Positions 42,662 through 51,131 of a stretch of 64,000 bases of DNA are shown here, one piece after another. The stretch spans positions 27,774 to 91,773 of the forward strand of contig DALTWF010000002.1 of NCBI GenBank assembly GCA_029987235.1. The letters are read 5' to 3'. The notes beneath the pieces are model-generated. The model saw only the letters and a list, made by a program, of their open reading frames with translations, did not search any database and was not told where the DNA came from. This stretch comes from Methanocorpusculum sp. (GTDB lineage Archaea; Halobacteriota; Methanomicrobia; Methanomicrobiales; Methanocorpusculaceae). Positions within the stretch are counted from its first letter, which is position 1. Every line of letters starts with the position of its first letter. The position numbers and the translations under genes are program-made.

Positions 42662-43917
42662 AAAAATCCGGATATCAGCTGGAACAAACACTCGGTATGG
42701 GATGGTATGCGTCTGATTCTGATGGGATAGGCGGACATCTGCGCGAGTCGCCTGAGGATTTCATTGTTGAGGAAATCCCGGAATCCTTTACCGGTCAGGG
42801 GCCGTATGCCGTGGTAAAACTGGTGAAAAAATCCTGGGAGCATCAGCATGCAATGCGTGAAATAACCAATCGTCTGCGTATCAGTCCGAAAAGAATCGGC
42901 TGGGCAGGAACCAAGGACAGAAACGCGGTAACCACTCAGTATCTGACGCTGTATAATGTTACGCCGGAAGAAATTGCGGCCTTAAACATCAAGGACATGG
43001 AATTGTCCTACGTCGGTCAGCACCAGTCCGGGCTGTCCCTGGGTCAGTTACAGGGAAACCGTTTCACTCTGACTCTTCGGGGATGTTCCAAAACAGAAGG
43101 GCTTGAGGAAATCTGCCGGGCGGTTGCTGAAGGCATTCCGAATTATTACGGGCTGCAGCGGTTCGGCTCGCTTAAGCCGGTAACGCACCGGATGGGGTAT
43201 CATATTCTGCGGGGCGAATATGAAGATGCGGTGCGGCTTTATGTTGGTGATGCGTTCCCGTATGAATCTGATGATATAAAAGCCGCCCGGCGCAGTTTTG
43301 CCGAAACGCTTGATGCAAAGCAGGCCCTGAATTCCCTGCCGGTGCATTTGTCCTATGAGCGCATAATGCTTGATTCGCTGATGAAGAAAAAGGAGGATTA
43401 CGGCTCAGCACTTCAGGCGCTGCCGCCCAAACTTCTTTCCATGTTCGTTTCGGCATATCAATCCTGGCTCTTTAATCTGGCTGTCAGCGCCCGCTTGCAA
43501 TCCGGCACGCCGTTTGGCGAGCCGCGTATCGGAGAGCATCTGATTTTTGCAAACGGTCGGGTTGACACGGTAACAGAAAAAAACATCCCGGTCGCCCGTC
43601 AGCATATGAAAAGAAACCGGTGCTTCATTGTAGGGTGGATGCCTGGAAAAACCCTTGGTGCAACGCCGGGACCGCTTGAAGAGGTAATGCTTGCACAGAT
43701 GAAATCAGACGGTATCGCAGAAGAGGATTTCGGTCATGCGGCTGAGTTTGTCCAGACGGCGTTTGATGGAAACAACCGCCGGATTTCGCTTTCCGCAGAG
43801 GTGGATGCAAAAGCCGAAGGCCCTGTTGTTACGCTTAAGTTCGCTCTTCCGTCAGGGCATTATGCAACCACGGTTGCCCGCGAATTTATGAAAGCGGCAC
43901 CGGAAGAAATGGTGTAA
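42658..43917 (+). CDS. truD: tRNA pseudouridine synthase TruD
   Basis: 419 residues. It has the catalytic motif GWAGTKDRNAVTTQ with Asp87, and QHQSGLSLGQLQGNRFTLTLRG, NYYGLQRFG and the archaeal TRUD insertion domain. It forms pseudouridine-13 in tRNA. It is coupled to pth2 (ATGA overlap), joining two tRNA-related enzymes in one transcript. Confidence 0.93.
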   Translation: MKKSGYQLEQTLGMGWYASDSDGIGGHLRESPEDFIVEEIPESFTGQGPYAVVKLVKKSWEHQHAMREITNRLRISPKRIGWAGTKDRNAVTTQYLTLYNVTPEEIAALNIKDMELSYVGQHQSGLSLGQLQGNRFTLTLRGCSKTEGLEEICRAVAEGIPNYYGLQRFGSLKPVTHRMGYHILRGEYEDAVRLYVGDAFPYESDDIKAARRSFAETLDAKQALNSLPVHLSYERIMLDSLMKKKEDYGSALQALPPKLLSMFVSAYQSWLFNLAVSARLQSGTPFGEPRIGEHLIFANGRVDTVTEKNIPVARQHMKRNRCFIVGWMPGKTLGATPGPLEEVMLAQMKSDGIAEEDFGHAAEFVQTAFDGNNRRISLSAEVDAKAEGPVVTLKFALPSGHYATTVAREFMKAAPEEMV

Positions 43918-43931
43918 AAAGGGTAAAAAAG

Positions 43932-45239
43932 TTAGTGTCTGCGGCATACAAATAATGCTGCAGCACATCCTGCTATTATTCCCGCCAAGGGAAGCGGAGA
44001 AGCGGAAGCCTGAGTCGCTGTCTGAACCGGTTCCGAGGTCTGGGTTTCGGTTGGTTCAGGAGTATTAATTACAGTTGGTTGAACCGATATCGTTTCTGTT
44101 GGTTTCTGAGTTTGTACCGGAGTTGATGAGGCGGATTTTGTCCAGCGTGCCTGGATTGTTTCGTCACCTTTCGCAGTATATTGCCACATTCCACTTTTCT
44201 GGTCATTAAATTTCGTATAATCATTGTTATATTTTCTGAACCAGCCGTCAAATGTATAACCAGCTCTGTTGTACCCATCCCAGGAATCTGCTATAATTAG
44301 TTTTGATTCAATTAATCTAATATCCCCAAGAATAAGACCGGGGCCATCAAGTTTAAGGGAGGCTTTGTTTACAATAATATTACCATCCAGAGTCCCGCTG
44401 TTCATAGTTACCGGCTTGAGAGCATACAGACAATCTCCGTTTATATGATACTCACTGAGACAATCTTTAATGATACCTCCGTTAATTGTTAAAACTGCAA
44501 TAGACTTCAAACTATCATCATTATAAATTCCTGCGCCGCGTTTACTCTGACAGTTAATAATTGTACAGTCATTTATAGTCATTTCTCCGGCATTATAAAT
44601 TCCTCCGCCAAAATTAGTCTGATATTCTTTAGAATATGCATGACCTTTACCATCAATTACCCCGCCGTTAAGTATTGTTTTTCCTTCATTGTAAATTCCA
44701 GCACCAGAAACACCATAACAGGATTCAATAGTGCCCCCATTCATAATAAATTCGCTGGATGATGATACATAAATTCCCCCTCCATGATGTGCAGTACATT
44801 CAAAAATTGTACCTCCGTTCATAGTTAATTTTCCGGATTCTATGTTTATTCCTCCACCGTAATCACCAATTTTATTGCCGTTTGAATTTTTCAAACCGAT
44901 AATTTTGCCTGAATTTTTACAATCCATTAATGTTAATACACCCTTGTTATTAATTGTAATAACATGGTCTGTATCTTTGGTTAATGTAAGTGACTGTCCA
45001 TTTAAATCAAGTTCTACATTCCCTGCAATTGTCAGCGTTTTTATCAGAGAGATATCTTCAGTCAAATAATATTTACCAGTTTTTAACTGATAATCATTAG
45101 AATTTACAGTCTGTGTATTTAATTCAAGCCACCCATCTGCATTATTATGCGCGTGTTCTTCTGCAGCAGCAGGCATTACAATGAATAATGCTGCAACAAT
45201 CAGCACAATCAAAACATAAATGTAATTTCTGTTCATCAT
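43932..45239 (-). CDS. Secreted beta-helix surface protein with C-terminal anchor, copy A
   Basis: 435 residues: a signal peptide (about 8-26, ending AAAEE), a right-handed beta-helix of irregular repeats (GGGIYVSSSSEFIMNGGTIE, then GGGIYNAGEMTI), an InlB/Flg_new-type repeat (GYTFDGWFRKY, ending IQARWT), a Thr/Pro/Gln stalk and a terminal hydrophobic segment, PLAGIIAGCAAALFVCRRH. The tail looks like an archaeal sorting or anchoring signal. It is probably an adhesin displayed on the S-layer. It is a tandem paralogue of the next gene upstream, with almost identical DNA at the 3' end. Confidence 0.8.
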   Translation of the reverse strand: MMNRNYIYVLIVLIVAALFIVMPAAAEEHAHNNADGWLELNTQTVNSNDYQLKTGKYYLTEDISLIKTLTIAGNVELDLNGQSLTLTKDTDHVITINNKGVLTLMDCKNSGKIIGLKNSNGNKIGDYGGGINIESGKLTMNGGTIFECTAHHGGGIYVSSSSEFIMNGGTIESCYGVSGAGIYNEGKTILNGGVIDGKGHAYSKEYQTNFGGGIYNAGEMTINDCTIINCQSKRGAGIYNDDSLKSIAVLTINGGIIKDCLSEYHINGDCLYALKPVTMNSGTLDGNIIVNKASLKLDGPGLILGDIRLIESKLIIADSWDGYNRAGYTFDGWFRKYNNDYTKFNDQKSGMWQYTAKGDETIQARWTKSASSTPVQTQKPTETISVQPTVINTPEPTETQTSEPVQTATQASASPLPLAGIIAGCAAALFVCRRH

Positions 45240-45248
45240 TCATCTCCG

Positions 45249-45262
45249 TAATACTATATATA
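45249..45262 (-). promoter_or_regulatory. TATA region of beta-helix copy A
   Basis: On the minus strand ATTATATATAG lies about 15 bp before the start codon, followed by CGGAG as ribosome-binding site. The spacing is short, so the promoter may lie slightly further upstream. Confidence 0.35.
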
Positions 45263-45328
45263 ATAATCAATATTTATAATTTTGTACAATAGTACGGTTT
45301 CTTAAATTAACTGAAAATGAGATAAATG

Positions 45329-46750
45329 TTATTTATGTCTGCGGCATACAAATAATGCTGCAGCACATCCTGCCAGTATTCCCGCTAAGGGGAACGGAGT
45401 TTCAGGAATCCGGGGATCTGTCTGAACCGGTGCAAGTGTAAAAGTCGGCAGAGGTTCTTTTGTCATAGTGACCGCCGGCCCGGGTTCTTCGGTCTGCATT
45501 ACCGTTGGCTGAACAGTTTCAATTACAGTCGGTGCAGGTGTCGCGGTTTTTACCGGGGTGGCTGTTTCAATGACCGTATCCGGTGTCGGAACTGCTGTTT
45601 TCACCGGTGTTGATGTTTTTTGCGGAGCAGCAGCAGCGCCTGACCCGCTCCAGCGTGCAATGATTTTATCACTTTCAGCATGATAATGCCACGGACCTTT
45701 TTGCTGGTCATCGAGCAGGAAATACTCATTCATGTAGTTTCTGTACCAGCCGTCAAAGGTACAGCCCGGGCGTTTGTAACCAATCCATGAATCTGCAGTG
45801 TAAAGTGTAGAACCTACAAGCGTAATCTCACCTAAAATCAGTCCCGAACCGCTTAACAGAATTTCAGCCTCCTTCACAAAGACCGTATTTTCCAGAGTGC
45901 CTCCGGAAATCGGTACAGATGCGGTTGTATAAAGGTCGTCACCGCCGTTATGGAAATCAGTAAGCCCGTCTTTGAAAACACCGCCGTTTATTTTTAATAT
46001 GGTATATGTCTCTCTTTGTGCAGCATTGTAAATTCCCCCGCCCTGCTTTGCACGGCAGTTGGTTATGGTACAGGAGTTAATCTCCATATATCCTGCATTA
46101 TATGCAGCGCCTCCGAACTGTGCCTTGTAGTCAAGGGTCGAAGAATCATATTTGAGGGATTTTCCGGTGTTTACAATCGAACCACCGTTTATCTGAACAT
46201 ATCCTTCAGCATCATTGTAAATTCCCGCTCCCTGTACACCATAACAGGAATCAATCGACCCTCCGTTCATGATAAATTCGGAGCCGGGGGCTACATAGAC
46301 TGCTCCTCCTTCATGAGCGGTGCATTCATAAATTGTGCCCCCGTTCATAACGAATTTTCCAGATAAAATGTAAACTCCCCCTCCGTATTCGCCTATTTTG
46401 TCACCGTTTGAATTTTTCAGCCCGGTAATTTTTCCGGTGTTTTTACTGTCGGACAAGGTCAGGTCACCATATTCGATTATGGAAATGACATGTTCTGTGT
46501 CTTCAGTTAAGGCAAGTGTGCAGCCGTTTAAATCAAGTTTTACACCCGGACTGGCAACAACAAGCGTCTTCGGCAGACTAATGTCTTCACAAAGCACATA
46601 GTTCCCGCTTTTGAGTTCAAAACCGTTGTCGAAAAGGAATGCGGAATTTACCTGCACCGGTCCTGCTGATGCAGGCATTATGCAAATCAATGCGGTTATG
46701 AGAAGAAAAATGAGAGTATAGAAAGTATTACGGTAGGTTTTCATCATCAA
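45329..46750 (-). CDS. Secreted beta-helix surface protein with C-terminal anchor, copy B
   Basis: 473 residues with the same plan as its downstream neighbour: a signal peptide (ends PASAG), beta-helix repeats (GGGVYILSGKFVMNGGTIYE, then GGGIYNAAQRE), one InlB-type repeat (GCTFDGWYRNY), a longer Thr/Pro/Val stalk (TPVKTAVPTPDT) and the tail PLAGILAGCAAALFVCRRHK. Stalk length and repeat content differ from copy A, as expected for phase-diversifying surface proteins. The 3' DNA of the two genes is nearly identical, a possible site of recombination. Confidence 0.8.
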   Translation of the reverse strand: MMMKTYRNTFYTLIFLLITALICIMPASAGPVQVNSAFLFDNGFELKSGNYVLCEDISLPKTLVVASPGVKLDLNGCTLALTEDTEHVISIIEYGDLTLSDSKNTGKITGLKNSNGDKIGEYGGGVYILSGKFVMNGGTIYECTAHEGGAVYVAPGSEFIMNGGSIDSCYGVQGAGIYNDAEGYVQINGGSIVNTGKSLKYDSSTLDYKAQFGGAAYNAGYMEINSCTITNCRAKQGGGIYNAAQRETYTILKINGGVFKDGLTDFHNGGDDLYTTASVPISGGTLENTVFVKEAEILLSGSGLILGEITLVGSTLYTADSWIGYKRPGCTFDGWYRNYMNEYFLLDDQQKGPWHYHAESDKIIARWSGSGAAAAPQKTSTPVKTAVPTPDTVIETATPVKTATPAPTVIETVQPTVMQTEEPGPAVTMTKEPLPTFTLAPVQTDPRIPETPFPLAGILAGCAAALFVCRRHK

Positions 46751-46795
46751 ATCATATATGGTGATGAGAACTACTTATGTGTTTTCCAATGCGGG

Positions 46796-47383
46796 TTACT
46801 TGTCAAGCGCCTTTTCACGTGCCTTGCACCAGTCGCTGTACATTTTATCAAGCCGTGCGCCCGAGATTTTCTTTGTAAGTCCTCCGGCGCTTTGGGGCGC
46901 TTCATATCCGTAGGATTCATTGTCATAGTCTATCAGCAGGCGTTTTCTGCCGCCGTACTCCTGAATTTCCATGCGCACATCAAGGGCTGACACGGTTTTT
47001 CCTGCGAAATGAACGGTGCCTGCCTTTTTGTCGATTTTCAACTGATTGTCGCGGGCACTTTGCATCTGCGCTTTTGCTGCTTCGACTCTGGCAAGGCGTG
47101 CGGACTTTTTGCTGGTTTTCTCATGCTGCTTTACTGCGGCATTATAGGATTTCCAGGTTTCTTCGATGCGTTTTGTATCGGCTTTAATTGCTGCTTCATC
47201 TGATGCATGCGAGCGCATGACATAGGTTTCGCCGTTGTATTTTACGGTTATGCGGGTTCTTCCTGCATCTTCGCCTTTGGTCACTATTAAAAGCGGGATG
47301 GGAATTTCCATGCCGGAAAAAGTCGCGGTATATTTTTCTTCGTTGAAAGTGATTGAATCTATGCGCTGGACTTCACGTATCAT
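46796..47383 (-). CDS. Unknown protein with internally duplicated domain and coiled-coil linker
   Basis: 195 residues, soluble. The N-terminal part (about 12-55) and the C-terminal part (about 125-170) align as a repeat: YTATFSGMEIPIPLL with TVHFAGKTVSALDV, then RITVKYNGETYVMR with LLIDYDNESYGYEA. They are joined by a charged helical segment rich in Ala, Lys and Glu (about 60-120). Function is unknown; the plan suggests two identical binding lobes on a rod. CATACTA lies 10 bp before the ATG. It is convergent with no gene and possibly transcribed alone. Confidence 0.65.
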   Translation of the reverse strand: MIREVQRIDSITFNEEKYTATFSGMEIPIPLLIVTKGEDAGRTRITVKYNGETYVMRSHASDEAAIKADTKRIEETWKSYNAAVKQHEKTSKKSARLARVEAAKAQMQSARDNQLKIDKKAGTVHFAGKTVSALDVRMEIQEYGGRKRLLIDYDNESYGYEAPQSAGGLTKKISGARLDKMYSDWCKAREKALDK

Positions 47384-47461
47384 TTGTATGGAGTAGTATG
47401 GGTTTTGAAATGAGATATGGTTTGTGTGAGACGGCGCAATTTGTTTTGATTTATGCAGATA

Positions 47462-48775
47462 TTATATACTGTTTTCATCCAGCAGGAAATCAAAAATATT
47501 CACATGACAGATACCTTCTTCATCAGTCCATGAAAGCATGGAAGATCTGCTGATTAGTATTTTTTTATTTGAATCAGCACCCATTTTTTGAAACGGACGT
47601 AATTCCTGTTCCATTTTTTCTGGACTGTCAATACTTTCTGCAACCTGAATGAAATATTTTGTTCCGGGATTTGATGCATTAACCACAAAATCAATCTCGC
47701 GCACAACTCGTTTTTTGATACCCTCCTGATTTCGTTCCGTTGTTTCAACATATCCAACATCAACACTATGACCGCGGGCAAGCAGTTCATTAAATACAAC
47801 TGTTTCAACAAGATGTGCTGCATCAAACTGACGGAAGTTCAGCCGGGCATTGCGGAGCCCGGGGTCTGTGGCATAATATTTACTTGGGTAGGAAAAATAT
47901 TTCCTTCCTTTCACATCATAACGCTTTGCTTCGCTGTAAAGAAATGATTCTGTCAGATGCTGCAGATATTTACTGATTGTTTCACTGTCAACAGAGATAT
48001 TCTGAGTACTTTTGAGCGTACGTGAAATTTTACTCGCATTGGTAAGAGAACCGGTTGTCGAACACAAAACTTCTGTCAGTCCGCGAAGTACATTTGTATA
48101 TTCAATCGTGTAACGGCTGACAACATCTTTGAAATATACTTCTTCAAAGAGATTTTCCAGATACTGCTTTTTTTCTTTACCGGAGGATAGAGATAAAATA
48201 TAGGGCATGCCCCCGTAAAGCAGGTATTCATTAAATGCATCATATCTGTCTCCTTTCCGGTAAGTATAAAATTCGCGAAATGTCAGCGGAAAAACATGAA
48301 TCTGGTCCCCTCTGCCCCTAAACTGTGTCCAGATATCTTTTGAAAGCATTTTTGAATTTGACCCGGTCACATAGACATCAGTATTATCCATATGCAAGAG
48401 TCCGTTTAATACATCGTAAAAGGAAATATAGTCTGTTTCATCATAGTCTCCGTCTTTTTTTAAGGCGGGATTGACATATTTTGCAACCATCTGGATTTCA
48501 TCAATGAAAATGTAATGCATTTCACGACCGGTAATCTTTTCTTTAATATAATCATAAAGCACCAGCGGGTCTCTAAGATGCATAAATTCAGGGTTGTCAA
48601 GAGCTATTTCAATGATGCGGGATTGCGGGATTCCCTGTGAAATCAGATAGTCTTTATAGATGGTAAAAAGAAGAAATGATTTTCCGCACCGGCGCAGCCC
48701 AGTGATTACTTTTACCATACCATTCTCTTTTTTTTCAATAAGAGTTTTCAGATATGTGTCGCGTGTTATATACAT
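47462..48775 (-). CDS. AAA+ ATPase of the DUF4143 type
   Basis: 437 residues. Walker A GLRRCGKS (26-33), Walker B HYIFIDEIQ (about 91-99), sensor-like VYVTGSNSKML and arginine-bearing FRGRGDQIHVFPLTFREF are followed by a winged-helix and a DUF4143 nuclease-like domain (EIDFVVN near 375). The family is common in archaea and bacteria, often in several variable copies; its function is unknown, with links to mobile DNA. Two 34-bp dyads flank its promoter, and a decayed paralogue sits at 55.8 kb. Confidence 0.85.
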   Translation of the reverse strand: MYITRDTYLKTLIEKKENGMVKVITGLRRCGKSFLLFTIYKDYLISQGIPQSRIIEIALDNPEFMHLRDPLVLYDYIKEKITGREMHYIFIDEIQMVAKYVNPALKKDGDYDETDYISFYDVLNGLLHMDNTDVYVTGSNSKMLSKDIWTQFRGRGDQIHVFPLTFREFYTYRKGDRYDAFNEYLLYGGMPYILSLSSGKEKKQYLENLFEEVYFKDVVSRYTIEYTNVLRGLTEVLCSTTGSLTNASKISRTLKSTQNISVDSETISKYLQHLTESFLYSEAKRYDVKGRKYFSYPSKYYATDPGLRNARLNFRQFDAAHLVETVVFNELLARGHSVDVGYVETTERNQEGIKKRVVREIDFVVNASNPGTKYFIQVAESIDSPEKMEQELRPFQKMGADSNKKILISRSSMLSWTDEEGICHVNIFDFLLDENSI

Positions 48776-48785
48776 AATCTTCTAG

Positions 48786-48822
48786 TCGGAAGTTATGTGG
48801 CATGCCACGTTTTTTCCGACTG
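48786..48822. repeat. 34-bp dyad, copy 1 (next to DUF4143 start)
   Basis: TCGGAA, five bases, the perfect palindrome GTGGCATGCCAC, five bases, TTCCGA: all three blocks are symmetric about one centre (48802.5). It starts 11 bp upstream of the ATPase start codon on the minus strand. A near-identical copy lies 85 bp away. Confidence 0.75.
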
Positions 48823-48870
48823 TATGAATATGATTATGTATGATAACTATAAAAGAGTATGGTTTGACAA

Positions 48871-48907
48871 TCGGAACTTATGTGGCATGCCACGTTTTTT
48901 CCGACTG
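48871..48907. repeat. 34-bp dyad, copy 2
   Basis: Same 37-bp sequence as 48786-48822 with one base different (C for G after TCGGAA). It lies between the ATPase promoter and the stop codon of the radical SAM gene. The interval between copies contains the TATA-like CTTTTATAG (minus strand). Confidence 0.75.
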
Positions 48908-48912
48908 CTCAC

Positions 48913-50049
48913 TCACTCTATCTTCCCGTCCGCGTGCCCCACCTCAAAATTCTTATCCGCCCAGTAGCCCGTAACCCGCCCGTTTAACGCAAGTTTGCCC
49001 AGTTCCCGGTTCACCTTCGCAGAAACCGCCCGCGGCTCTGCGCCGGCAAGAGGAGTGCCGGGCAGAGGCGTTAAGTAATGCACATGCATTTTCCCGAAGC
49101 GTGTCACATCCCGGATTAATTTCAGATTCGCCTCTTCATCCTCATCGGTTTCAAACGGGAAACCGAAAATAATATCCACCACCGGCATGAGCCCCGTATC
49201 GCGGCATACGTCAAGCGCATTATAGACATCAGCCGCTGTATGTCCCCGGTGGAGACGCGAAAGCACCGCGTCTGAAGCAGACTGCGCCCCGAAATGCAGG
49301 TTTTTGTTTGAACAGTATTCGCTCACTAAAGACGCAGTCTCAGTTGAAACAAATTCGGGGCGCACTTCTGATGGGAACGTTCCGAAATAGATGTTGTTTT
49401 CCGGCATCGAAGACAAAAGGCGCCCCAGTTTTTCCACATCAGGATGACGTCCGTCTGATGAGCCGTAGGCAAACGCATTCGGCGTTACAAAGCGGGCGTC
49501 CCGGTATTTATGCGCCATTTCAACAATCGCCTCACGCGAGCGGTGACGCATTTTTGTTCCATGCAGACGCGGTGTCTGGCAATATCCGCAGTTAAACGGG
49601 CATCCGCGGGATAATTCAATGTATCCCTTCATCTGAGCAAAACAGGGGAAATGATTCAGATACACCGAATGGTCAATTGGCGTAAACCCTGCGGCCGTTG
49701 CCACTCCGGGAATAGAATCAGTCGCCCGCCCGTTTTGAACTGCATCCAAAAGACGCGGGAGCGTACGCTCCCCTTCGCCGACCACAACAAAATCCGCAAT
49801 CCGGGTGACCTCCTTCCAGCATGCCGAAGCATGAGGGCCGCCCGCAATAGTTATTGCAAGACATGCGGCAATCTCATCCGCATATGCCTCGTAATTCAGA
49901 CTGTTTAACGAATAACAGACAATATCCGCCGCTGCCGCATCTTCTGCAGATTCAACCGGCTCCAAAATCCAGCCGTATTTTTCGCATGCCGCATAAAGAC
50001 ATGCATATGTATTGCGCGATGCATGAATATAGCGCCAGACAGCCTTCAT
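48913..50049 (-). CDS. Radical SAM protein with B12-binding-like domain (MJ1487-type)
   Basis: 378 residues. The N-terminal Rossmann part (about 1-110, GGPHASACWKEV, VVVGEGERTLP) resembles a cobalamin-binding domain. The radical SAM core starts with the cluster motif RGCPFNCGYCQ (CxxxCxxC) at about 155. The layout fits the archaeal B12-binding/radical SAM family typified by MJ1487, whose reaction is unknown; methyl or sulfur transfer is typical of the class. It overlaps the AcnX small-subunit gene by 4 bp. Confidence 0.8.
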   Translation of the reverse strand: MKAVWRYIHASRNTYACLYAACEKYGWILEPVESAEDAAAADIVCYSLNSLNYEAYADEIAACLAITIAGGPHASACWKEVTRIADFVVVGEGERTLPRLLDAVQNGRATDSIPGVATAAGFTPIDHSVYLNHFPCFAQMKGYIELSRGCPFNCGYCQTPRLHGTKMRHRSREAIVEMAHKYRDARFVTPNAFAYGSSDGRHPDVEKLGRLLSSMPENNIYFGTFPSEVRPEFVSTETASLVSEYCSNKNLHFGAQSASDAVLSRLHRGHTAADVYNALDVCRDTGLMPVVDIIFGFPFETDEDEEANLKLIRDVTRFGKMHVHYLTPLPGTPLAGAEPRAVSAKVNRELGKLALNGRVTGYWADKNFEVGHADGKIE

Positions 50050-50432
50050 TCGAATTCTACGTATCCTTCGCTTCCGTTTACGGTAACGCAGCCGGATTTA
50101 GGCAATTCTCCCTCAATTCTGTCAACTGCAGGAATTCCCGCCATAATCGCACCGGTTGCGATAATTGTCTCGCATTCCTTATTGATTATCGCAACAGGCG
50201 CGGCATTATTTTTCGCCAGTGCATAAAGAACATAGGAACCGACCGTTGAGCCTTTTCCAAACGGAAACACAAGCACCTTTCCTGCTATGCAGATTCCTGC
50301 AAGCGGGTGATTTACATCAATAATTTCCCCTGTTTTCGGATTAACCCCGCCTAAAAATGATATTGGTTTGTCGGTTATGAGAAGCTCGCCTGAGGCGGTG
50401 CCTTTGGATATGCTGCGGCCTTTTAGTAACAT
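50046..50432 (-). CDS. Phosphomevalonate dehydratase small subunit (AcnX swivel domain, DUF126)
   Basis: 128 residues with the swivelling beta-barrel motif: LLKGRSISKGTASGELL, PISFLGGVNPKTGEI, HPLAGICIAGKVLVFPFGKG and NKECETIIATGAIMAGIP. With the AcnX large subunit it dehydrates (R)-5-phosphomevalonate in the archaeal mevalonate pathway for isoprenoid lipids. The large-subunit gene is not adjacent. It is coupled to the radical SAM gene. Confidence 0.85.
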   Translation of the reverse strand: MLLKGRSISKGTASGELLITDKPISFLGGVNPKTGEIIDVNHPLAGICIAGKVLVFPFGKGSTVGSYVLYALAKNNAAPVAIINKECETIIATGAIMAGIPAVDRIEGELPKSGCVTVNGSEGYVEFE

Positions 50433-50487
50433 TATGTATAGATTAGGCGCATGAACTTTTATACTATCTGTTTCATATTATTAACCA

Positions 50488-51102
50488 ATGTCAGAACTCC
50501 TTGATGAACAGCCCTTTTCCCTTTCGGTAAACGGCCGTCCGTATGCAACAGTAATGATGCTTTCCAGTTTTCTGAAGGAATTTGCCGTCGGCTATCTTCT
50601 TTCGGAAAATATCGCAAAACCTGAGGAAATTGAATCGGTGATGATTGAGGAAAATACAATAAGCGTGCTCACGAAAAATCCCTTAAAGGTTCTTGCCCCG
50701 AAAAAGACCGTAATATCCGGCTGCGGAGGAACAGCGTCCTATCTTGACCCGGAAAAACTGCCGAAGGCAGCCTTTGTTTCGCATACATTTCAAACCATGG
50801 CGGATTTTGATTCTCCGGTGACAAAAGCAGGCGGTTTTGGCTCTGCTCTGCTGACAGAAGCAGGAGATGCGGCAAAAGTCTTTGATTTGTCCCAGATGAC
50901 CGCACTTGACAAACTGTTCGGCATCGCAGTATCGAAAAATATTCTGCTTTCTGAGTCGGTTGTCTGTGTTTCGGGAAAAATTACGGCTGACATGGTCAGA
51001 AAATGTCTTTTTGCAGGTGTTAGCGAACTGCATGCAAATCTCCCCCCGACAAAGCTTGCATTTGAAATTGCAAAGGAAAGCGGGCTGAAAATAGTTTATT
51101 AA
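50488..51102 (+). CDS. FdhD-like formate dehydrogenase accessory protein, short form
   Basis: 204 residues. Matches FdhD at LKEFAVGYLLSENI, GGFGSALL, DKLFGIAV and the C-terminal ANLPPTKLAFEIAKESGLKIV. FdhD passes sulfur from a desulfurase to the Mo/W cofactor of formate dehydrogenase using a CxxC loop. Here the loop is SGCGGT with only Cys79, and the chain is about 60 residues shorter than typical bacterial FdhD. It may be a one-cysteine archaeal variant. The TATA-like CTTTTATACT lies about 32 bp upstream. Confidence 0.78.
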   Translation: MSELLDEQPFSLSVNGRPYATVMMLSSFLKEFAVGYLLSENIAKPEEIESVMIEENTISVLTKNPLKVLAPKKTVISGCGGTASYLDPEKLPKAAFVSHTFQTMADFDSPVTKAGGFGSALLTEAGDAAKVFDLSQMTALDKLFGIAVSKNILLSESVVCVSGKITADMVRKCLFAGVSELHANLPPTKLAFEIAKESGLKIVY

Positions 51103-51131
51103 ATACGAATAAAAAAATATTTTGAAGGAAT

